From: UBA1930 sp943368475
GTDB taxonomy: Bacteria > Bacteroidota > Bacteroidia > Chitinophagales > Chitinophagaceae
Reading direction: 5' to 3'
Assembly: GCA_943368475.1 (NCBI GenBank)
Contig: CALRLF020000003.1
Span: forward strand, 1-64,000
Length of the DNA stretch: 64,000 nt
Shown here: positions 46,336-52,631 of the stretch, piece by piece
Numbering within the stretch: the stretch's first letter is position 1
Layout: every line of letters begins with the position of its first letter
Translations under genes and position numbers: made by a program
The notes under the pieces: model-generated
The model's database searches: none
The model's input: the letters and a program-made list of their open reading frames with translations, nothing else
Told to the model about the DNA's origin: nothing

Positions 46336-48774
46336 ATGAAGGTTCTAAAATTTGGTGGCACTTCTGTAGGCAGTGTTCAAGCCATACAACAGGTATTCGA
46401 AATCGTACAAAAACAATCCAAAGAAAATAAATTAGTAGTGGTAGTAAGTGCCATGGGCGGCACAACAGATGTATTGATTAATGCTGGCAACTATGCTGCA
46501 ACTGGAGATGAAACTTATAAAGAGTTGATTAAGCAGGTAGAGTTGCGTCATTTAGAAACCGTAAAAGCATTGGTGCCTGTACAAACACAAAGCAGTGCAT
46601 TGAGTTTAATTAAAAAGCTATGCAATGAAATAGAAGATTTATGCAATGGTATTTTTTTATTGGGCGAATTATCGGCACGTACAAAAGATAAATTGGTAAG
46701 CTATGGCGAATTGATGAGCTCTCAAATGATGGCTGCATCTTTTAATGCTCATGGTTTGGTAACTGCTTGGAAAGACAGTAGAGAACTGATTAAAACCAAC
46801 TCCAACTTTACCAATGCTCAGGTTGATTTTACTGCTACCAATAAAAATTTGCAAGATTATTTAGCTGCTAATACTGCTTCGGTGGTTTTACTACCAGGAT
46901 TTATTGCATCTGATGCCAATCATGTAAACACCACTTTAGGCCGTGGAGGAAGTGATTATACTGCTGCCATTGTTGCTGCTGCTGTAAATGCTGCAAGTGT
47001 AGAAATATGGACTGACGTAAGTGGTATGATGACAGCTGATCCACGTTTTGTACAAAATGTAAAAGTGATACCGTCTATTTCTTATCAAGAAGCAATGGAG
47101 TTATCGCATTTTGGTGCAAAAGTGATTTATCCGCCAACCATACAACCTGTGTTGAGCTTGGGTATTCCAGTTTGGGTGAAAAACACATTTGCTCCAGATG
47201 ATTATGGTACTATTATAGAAACCAATGCTGCTGCAAGTGAACATTTAATTCGTGGTATTACCAGCATCAACAACATGGCTTTAATTAGCTTAGAAGGTAG
47301 TGGAATGATTGGTGTGCCAGGTTTCAGTAAACGCTTGTTTGAAGCATTGAGTAACGATGGTATTAATGTTATTTTAATTACACAAGGTTCGTCTGAACAT
47401 TCTATTTGTGTGGGTGTTGAAGCTGCTGCTGCTGTCAAAGCAAAAGCAACGGTTGACTTAGCTTTTGCAAATGAAATTGCTTTGCACAAAGTAGAACCTT
47501 TAATTGTAGAAACTGATTTATCCATTATTGCATTGGTAGGAGAGAACATGAAATCTCACCAAGGCATCAGTGGTAAAATGTTTGGTGTATTGGGTAGAAA
47601 TGGGGTGAACATTCGTGCCATTGCACAAGGTTCAAGTGAAAGAAATATTTCTGCAGTAATCGCTACCAAAGATGTTCGTAAAGCAGTGAATGTTTTGCAT
47701 GAAGAATTTTTTGAAACAACCTATAAACAACTCAATTTATTTATTGCAGGTGTGGGCAATGTGGGTGGACGATTTGTAGAACAATTAAAACAACAACAAC
47801 CATATTTAAAAGAACATTTACAATTACAAGTAAATGTGGTGGGTTTGGCCAATAGTCGCCAAGCTTTAATTAATGAAGAAGGTATTGATTTAAGTAATTG
47901 GAAAGAAAGTTTGTCTGCTGCTCCTGCATCAACTATAAGTGATTTTGTGCAGGCAATTATCAACAGAAATTTACGCAATACTGTTTTTGCAGATGTTACA
48001 GCCAATGGTGATGTTGCTAAAGTGTACGATCAACTATTAGCCAAAAGTATTGCAGTTGTTGCTTGTAATAAAGTAGCTGCTTCATCTGAATACAGTTATT
48101 ACAAAAAATTGAAAAATTTAGCCAGAGAATACAACACTTCGTTTTTGTTTGAAACCAATGTTGGTGCAGGTTTGCCCATTATTGGTACATTGAATGATTT
48201 AACCAGAACTGGTGATACCGTGAACAAAATGCAAGCTGTTTTAAGTGGAACATTAAACTTTGTTTTCAACAATTATGATGGCACCAAAACTTTTGCAGAA
48301 GTGGTGAAACAAGCTCAAGAAGAAGGTTATACAGAACCAGATCCACGATTAGATTTAAATGGCTCTGATGTAATGCGTAAGATTATGATTTTGGCACGTG
48401 AAGCTGGACATAAAATTGAAATGGCCGACATCAGCAATAACTCTTTCATGCCTGAAGAATGTATGCAAGGCAGCGTTGCTGATTTTTATGAAAGCATGAA
48501 AAAGCATGAGTCTCATTTTAAACAATTGTTAGATGAAGCCAAAGCAAAAGGTTGTATTCTAAAATTTGTTGCACAGTTCGATAATGGTAAAGCATCAGTT
48601 GGTTTGCAACACATCGATCCGCAACACAATCTGTATCACTTATATGGTAAAGACAATATTGTATTGTTCTATACAGACAGATATAAAGATCAACCATTGG
48701 TTGTTAAAGGTGCAGGTGCAGGTGCTGAAGTAACAGCAAGTGGTGTATTTGCAGATATTATGAGAGCTGTTTAG
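46336..48774 (+). CDS. thrA: Bifunctional aspartate kinase / homoserine dehydrogenase
   Basis: An 812-residue fusion enzyme catalysing the first and third steps from aspartate to homoserine. Aspartate kinase from residue 1 (MKVLKFGGTSVGSVQAIQQ) to about 290, with LLPGFIASD and TTLGRGGSDYTAA; two ACT domains at about 310-450 (ISLEGSGMIGVPG, IALVGENMKSHQGIS) for allosteric control by threonine; homoserine dehydrogenase from about 465 (FIAGVGNVGGRFVEQL) with NKVAAS, FETNVGAGLPIIGTL and the GADVTASG-like end GAGAGAEVTASGVFADI. First gene of the thr operon, behind the leader peptide. Confidence 0.97.
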   Translation: MKVLKFGGTSVGSVQAIQQVFEIVQKQSKENKLVVVVSAMGGTTDVLINAGNYAATGDETYKELIKQVELRHLETVKALVPVQTQSSALSLIKKLCNEIEDLCNGIFLLGELSARTKDKLVSYGELMSSQMMAASFNAHGLVTAWKDSRELIKTNSNFTNAQVDFTATNKNLQDYLAANTASVVLLPGFIASDANHVNTTLGRGGSDYTAAIVAAAVNAASVEIWTDVSGMMTADPRFVQNVKVIPSISYQEAMELSHFGAKVIYPPTIQPVLSLGIPVWVKNTFAPDDYGTIIETNAAASEHLIRGITSINNMALISLEGSGMIGVPGFSKRLFEALSNDGINVILITQGSSEHSICVGVEAAAAVKAKATVDLAFANEIALHKVEPLIVETDLSIIALVGENMKSHQGISGKMFGVLGRNGVNIRAIAQGSSERNISAVIATKDVRKAVNVLHEEFFETTYKQLNLFIAGVGNVGGRFVEQLKQQQPYLKEHLQLQVNVVGLANSRQALINEEGIDLSNWKESLSAAPASTISDFVQAIINRNLRNTVFADVTANGDVAKVYDQLLAKSIAVVACNKVAASSEYSYYKKLKNLAREYNTSFLFETNVGAGLPIIGTLNDLTRTGDTVNKMQAVLSGTLNFVFNNYDGTKTFAEVVKQAQEEGYTEPDPRLDLNGSDVMRKIMILAREAGHKIEMADISNNSFMPEECMQGSVADFYESMKKHESHFKQLLDEAKAKGCILKFVAQFDNGKASVGLQHIDPQHNLYHLYGKDNIVLFYTDRYKDQPLVVKGAGAGAEVTASGVFADIMRAV

Positions 48775-48782
48775 GAGAACGA

Positions 48783-48897
48783 ATTACGGGTTAGGAGTTA
48801 AGAACTACGAGTTGTGTTAAGTCAACTATAATCCAATAAATTAATTATTAATAATCCGTTATCCAAAAATATTAACCCGTAATCTCTAACCCGTAAT
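48783..48897. repeat. Inverted repeats in the thrA-thrB spacer
   Basis: ATTACGGGTTAG at 48783-48794 faces CTAACCCGTAAT at 48886-48897, with another TAACCCGTAAT at 48873-48883. The 148-base spacer also has AATTAATTATTAATAAT. Large hairpin potential within an operon spacer. Confidence 0.7.
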
Positions 48898-48922
48898 CTA
48901 AAAAAGAATCAATCAAAAAAGA

Positions 48923-49846
48923 ATGAGTCATTCAAAAATTACTGTCCACGCTCCAGCAACCATTGCAAACCTCGTTTGTGGTTTCGATATTCTTGGACTT
49001 GCTTTAGAAGCTCCATACGATATTATGGAAGTCAGTTTTAAAGATGAGCCGGGTATTACCTTAAGCAGTTCTGCTGCTTACAATTTACCAACCAAACCAG
49101 AAGATAATGTAGCTGGTGCATCTTTATTGGCTTTACTAGAAGCTTATGAAAAACCTGTAGGTTTTCATGTACATATTGATAAGCAAATTAAACCAGGAAG
49201 TGGATTAGGCAGCAGTGCTGCAAGTAGTGCAGGTTCTGTGGTGGCTGCCAATCATTTACTGGGCAATATTTTCAGTAATGAAGACTTGGTACGTTTTGCC
49301 ATGAATGGCGAAAAAGTGGCCAGTGGTGTTAAACATGCTGATAATATCACCCCTTGTATTTATGGTGGTGTAACATTAATTCGTTCTATTTTTCCATTGG
49401 ATATTGTTACCCTTGACGCACCTCCTTTGTTTGTAACTGTAGTGCATCCCCAAATAGAAGTGAAGACCAGCGATGCCCGTCAAATTTTGCGTAAAGAAGT
49501 ACAGTTAAAAGATGCCATTAAGCAATGGGGAAATATTGCAGGATTGGTGAGTGGGTTCTTGAAAAATGATTATGGTTTAATCAGTCGTTCGTTAGAAGAT
49601 GTAATTATAGAACCTGTTCGTAGCATCTTGATTCCAGGTTTTGATGAGGTAAAAAATAATTGCAAAGAAGCAGGTGCATTGGGTGGTGGAATCAGTGGCA
49701 GTGGTCCTTCTATTTTTATGCTCAGCGAACATGAATCAACTGCCCATCAAGTAGAAGTAATCATGAAAGATATTTATGAAAAGTTGGGTATCGATTATAA
49801 AACTTATGTAACAAATATTGGCAAAGGAGGCGTAAAGATTGTGTAG
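48923..49846 (+). CDS. thrB: Homoserine kinase
   Basis: A 307-residue GHMP-family kinase that phosphorylates homoserine. Signatures: HAPATIANLVCGFDILGLAL at the N-terminus, the ATP-binding PGSGLGSSAASSAGSVVAAN at about 90-109, and the C-terminal GGGISGSGPSIFMLS. Second step of the threonine branch after thrA. A 148-base repeat-bearing gap precedes it and 285 bases follow before thrC; all lie in the same direction. Confidence 0.97.
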   Translation: MSHSKITVHAPATIANLVCGFDILGLALEAPYDIMEVSFKDEPGITLSSSAAYNLPTKPEDNVAGASLLALLEAYEKPVGFHVHIDKQIKPGSGLGSSAASSAGSVVAANHLLGNIFSNEDLVRFAMNGEKVASGVKHADNITPCIYGGVTLIRSIFPLDIVTLDAPPLFVTVVHPQIEVKTSDARQILRKEVQLKDAIKQWGNIAGLVSGFLKNDYGLISRSLEDVIIEPVRSILIPGFDEVKNNCKEAGALGGGISGSGPSIFMLSEHESTAHQVEVIMKDIYEKLGIDYKTYVTNIGKGGVKIV

Positions 49847-50131
49847 CTAAAGTTCCCCTCCTTTGGAGGGGTGCCTTCAGGCGGGGTGGTTTTATGTCAC
49901 CAACTGTAGAACATCAATCAACTTCAGTGGCAGTTTATCCTGAGTGAAGCCGAAGGACACACTTGTACGAAAGAATAAATGTCATCAACGTTGCTCGTTT
50001 CTGGTTTCTCGTTTCTCGTTGTTTAATTTTTTAGGTGACCTACTGAATAGTTAGCAACTAAAATAATGAACGAAACGAGTAACGAAAAAACGAGTAACTA
50101 GTAACGAGCAAAAAAGAAATAAGAAACGAAA
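49847..50131 (+). other. 285-base thrB-thrC spacer made of repeats
   Basis: No gene. Contains CCCCTCC/GGAGGGG (49855-49871) with GCCTTCAGGC just after it, the family C motif in inverted form at 49931-49955 (TCCTGAGTGAAGCCGAAGGA), and a pair of complementary low-complexity blocks: CTCGTTTCTGGTTTCTCG-type at 49990-50021 and AACGAAACGAGTAACG-type at 50070-50111. Confidence 0.7.
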
Positions 50132-51469
50132 ATGAATTATTACAGTTTAAACAAACAATCACCAACCGTAGATTTCAAACAAGCCACCATTGCAGGTCAG
50201 GCTCCAGATAAGGGATTGTATTTCCCTGAAACGATTCCTCAATTAGATAAAGATTTTATTGAGCATATCGAACAATACAGCAACGAAGAAATTGCTTTCA
50301 AAGTCATCAAACCTTATGTAGGTAATTGTATTCCAGATGAAGAGTTAAAACGTATTGTTGCTGAAACAGTCAACTTTAATATTCCATTGGTTCCAATTAC
50401 AGAAGGTATTGCTTCACTTGAATTATTTCATGGACCAACCTTAGCATTTAAAGATATTGGAGCAAGATTTATGAGTCGTTGCTTGGGTTATTTCTTAAAA
50501 GGTGATACTTCGACTTCGCATCATACTTCGACTTCGCTCAGTACTAAGAAGGTTACCGTTTTGGTGGCAACTTCTGGCGACACAGGTGGAGCAGTTGCCA
50601 ATGGTTTTTATAATGTAGATGGGGTTGAAGTAGTGGTATTGTATCCAAGCAAAAAAGTTAGTGCTGTACAAGAAGCACAAATTACCACTTTAGGTAAAAA
50701 TATTCTTGCTTTAGAAGTAAATGGAACATTTGATGATTGCCAGCAAATGGTAAAGCAAGCTTTCACCGATCTTGAACTGAATGAAAAGCTGTTTTTAACA
50801 TCTGCAAATTCTATTAATGTTGCACGTTGGTTGCCCCAACAGTTTTATTATTTCTTTGCTTATAAACAATGGAAATTAGCCCATAAAAATGCACCCGTTA
50901 TTTGTGTGCCAAGTGGCAATTTTGGAAACATTTGTGCAGGAATATTAGCTCATACTTCTGGTTTGCCTGTGCAGCATTTTATAGCAGCTTGCAATGCCAA
51001 TAAAGTAGTACCTGATTACTTGCTTACTGAAAAATACGAACCCAAACCATCAGTTGCAACAATCAGCAATGCAATGGATGTTGGCAATCCAAGCAATTTT
51101 GTTCGTATTCTCGAAATCTTTCACAACGAGTTTGGTTCTCTAAAAAACAAACTCAGTAGTTACAGTATTACAGATGAAGCAACTAAGGAAGCCATTAAAG
51201 ACGTTTATCAGCAATACAACTATTTATTAGACCCTCATGGTGCTGTTGGTTATATTGCTTTGAAAGATTATTTGCAAAATCATCCAACAGAAGAAGGAAT
51301 GATTTTAGAAACTGCACATCCGGTAAAATTTAATCCAGCCATTATTGATATTTTAGGAGAAAATATTTTAGCCCAAAAAGAGCAGGAATTATTGCTGAAT
51401 GGCAGTAAACAAAGCACTTTTATGTCAAATGATTACAATAGCTTAAAAGAAATTTTGTTGGCTCGATAA
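50132..51469 (+). CDS. thrC: Threonine synthase
   Basis: A 445-residue PLP enzyme converting O-phosphohomoserine to threonine. Landmarks: the PLP-lysine region FHGPTLAFKDIGARFMSR, LVATSGDTGGAVANGFYNV, SANSINVARWLPQQFYYF, VPSGNFGNICAG and the C-terminal ETAHPVKF. Between the first two blocks (about residues 124-141) is GDTSTSHHTSTSLSTKK, encoded by two copies of ATACTTCGACTTCGC from repeat family C; the frame stays open and core motifs are intact. Last gene of the thr operon. Confidence 0.95.
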   Translation: MNYYSLNKQSPTVDFKQATIAGQAPDKGLYFPETIPQLDKDFIEHIEQYSNEEIAFKVIKPYVGNCIPDEELKRIVAETVNFNIPLVPITEGIASLELFHGPTLAFKDIGARFMSRCLGYFLKGDTSTSHHTSTSLSTKKVTVLVATSGDTGGAVANGFYNVDGVEVVVLYPSKKVSAVQEAQITTLGKNILALEVNGTFDDCQQMVKQAFTDLELNEKLFLTSANSINVARWLPQQFYYFFAYKQWKLAHKNAPVICVPSGNFGNICAGILAHTSGLPVQHFIAACNANKVVPDYLLTEKYEPKPSVATISNAMDVGNPSNFVRILEIFHNEFGSLKNKLSSYSITDEATKEAIKDVYQQYNYLLDPHGAVGYIALKDYLQNHPTEEGMILETAHPVKFNPAIIDILGENILAQKEQELLLNGSKQSTFMSNDYNSLKEILLAR

Positions 51470-51536
51470 TTTTTTCAAAAAATATTTGTTTTTGAAAAAA
51501 ACTAGCCCTTATATTTGCAACCCGAACAACGGAACT

Positions 51537-51610
51537 GGATCGGTAGTTCAGTTGGTTAGAATGCCGCCCTGTCACGGCGGAGGTCGCGGGTTCGAGTCCC
51601 GTCCGGTCCG
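51537..51610 (+). tRNA. tRNA-Asp (GTC)
   Basis: A 74-base cloverleaf: acceptor GGATCGG / CCGGTCC with one G-U pair, D arm GTTC...GAAT-like, anticodon arm CCGCC-CTGTCAC-GGCGG with anticodon GTC at 51571-51573, T arm CGGGTTCGAGTCCCG. Discriminator G. CCA is not encoded. A strong terminator follows at once. Confidence 0.95.
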
Positions 51611-51642
51611 CAAAAAGTCCCCTCAAAAGAGGGGCTTTTTTG
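51587..51642 (+). repeat. Direct repeat, copy 1: tRNA-Asp T arm to terminator
   Basis: A 56-base segment from the T arm of tRNA-Asp through its terminator, repeated with only two substitutions at 51956-52011. The two copies lie 369 bases apart and bracket the GIY-YIG gene. Confidence 0.92.
51615..51642 (+). terminator. Terminator of tRNA-Asp
   Basis: GTCCCCTC aaaa GAGGGGC followed by a T run, within the 56-base direct repeat. Confidence 0.9.
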
Positions 51643-51646
51643 TGTT

Positions 51647-51910
51647 ATGCCATATTATGTTTACATCATTCAAAGCCAGAAAGATCACTCTTACTACAAA
51701 GGATTTTCAGAAGACGTTGAGCAACGTTTACTTCAACACAATGCAGGGGAATCTACTTACACTAAAAATAAAATTCCTTGGAAATTGGTGTATGTTGAGG
51801 AACAAGCAGATAAACGATTGGCTTTAATTAGAGAAAAAAACTTGAAAAAAGCAGCGATTAGTAGGATTGAGGCATTAATACATTCCAAGAAAAATTTATT
51901 AAATAAATGA
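51647..51910 (+). CDS. Stand-alone GIY-YIG domain nuclease-like protein
   Basis: An 87-residue single GIY-YIG domain: MPYYVYIIQSQKDHSYYKGFS has the Y-x-Y-x-x and Y-K-G elements (YIIQ...YKGFSEDVEQRLLQHN), and the conserved RIEALIH-like end contains the metal-binding Glu. Such small proteins are very common in Bacteroidota and often sit next to tRNA or rRNA genes. Here the gene lies precisely between two copies of the tRNA-Asp 3' end, with its start four bases after the terminator. It may be part of a mobile unit, but no such activity has been shown. Confidence 0.9.
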   Translation: MPYYVYIIQSQKDHSYYKGFSEDVEQRLLQHNAGESTYTKNKIPWKLVYVEEQADKRLALIREKNLKKAAISRIEALIHSKKNLLNK

Positions 51911-51926
51911 TATGATATTGCTTAAA

Positions 51927-52011
51927 GCCCTGTCATCCCTACAGCATTGTAGGGACGGGTTCGAGTCCCGTCCGGTCCGCAAAAAGTCCCTTCAAAAGAG
52001 GGACTTTTTTG
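51927..52011 (+). pseudogene. Partial tRNA-Asp 3' end duplicate
   Basis: GCCCTGTCA (anticodon-loop sequence) at 51927-51935, then a palindrome TCCCTACA gcat TGTAGGGA (51936-51955) in place of the 3' anticodon arm and variable loop, then the complete T arm, acceptor 3' strand and terminator copy (51956-52011). No 5' half, so it cannot make a tRNA. Confidence 0.82.
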
Positions 52012-52026
52012 TTTCTATACCTTTGC

Positions 52027-52285
52027 AACGAATTGTCACACTGAGGCTCTCGAAGTGTACTTTAAGAACAGAACAATTGAAGCCCACGAAAACTTGTAAT
52101 AAAGCAACACTCTCCAAACGAATTGTCACACTGAGGCTCTCGAAGTGTAGTTGAAGAACATAATAATAGAAGCCTACGAAACCGAATTACAAAACTGTAC
52201 TCTCGAAACGAACTGTCACACTGTGGCTCTCGAAGGGTAGTTAAAGAACAGAATAATAGAAGCCCTCTAAACCTGATTCAACTGA
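52027..52285 (+). repeat. Three-unit 90-bp tandem repeat
   Basis: Units begin at 52027, 52117 and 52207 (AACGAA(T/C)TGTCACACTG), exactly 90 bases apart; the third is truncated near 52285. Each starts with AACGAA, then GTCACACTG(A/T)GGCTCTCGAAG, a C-family (CTTCGAnnn) relative, and ends AATAGAAGCC or similar. Units differ by point changes and one short loss. Confidence 0.88.
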
Positions 52286-52504
52286 AAAAAACGCCCCAAC
52301 CACCGCCACCCCAATTGCTCAAAAAGCCCCTTTTACCTTACGTAGTTCTACGCAATTTTTTTTGTGCCCCAACGTAAAAAAGCCAAAACCCAATAATATT
52401 TTTTGTCATAAATAACAAAGTCTTTACATTGTTTTAAAACATGATGTAGTCAACAGCTCAATCTGCTCGTGCAACAGCCTATTTTGAATACTAAAAAATG
52501 CTAG
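52286..52504 (+). other. Spacer before the STAND gene, no gene seen
   Basis: AT-rich, with C-rich patches (CCCCAACCACCGCCACCCC) and TTACGTAGTTCTACGC at about 52338; no credible reading frame. Confidence 0.6.
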
Positions 52505-52580
52505 TTGAAATTTTGCTACGTAAAACGCAACGTCCCTTGGCTTTTCACAAGGCTATAAAAGGCGACGATGCTTGGAATAA
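52505..52580 (+). repeat. Defence-gene-flanking repeat, copy 1
   Basis: TTGAAATTTTGCTACGTAAA, then CGCAACGTCCCTTGGC, CACAAGGC, GACGATGC and GGAATAA. Same order and orientation in copies at 55601-55678 and 56860-56937. The outer arms (GCAACGTC/GACGATGC) and inner arms (CCTTG/CAAGG) form a two-tier imperfect palindrome. Confidence 0.88.
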
Positions 52581-52631
52581 ATAGCATCATCTATCTATTA
52601 AGAACTAATTTAACTTCATAAATATTGTATA

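Noticed and set aside
51912..52154. 80-codon plus-strand frame after the GIY-YIG gene
   Set aside because: It is just the translation of the duplicated tRNA end and the 90-bp tandem repeats.
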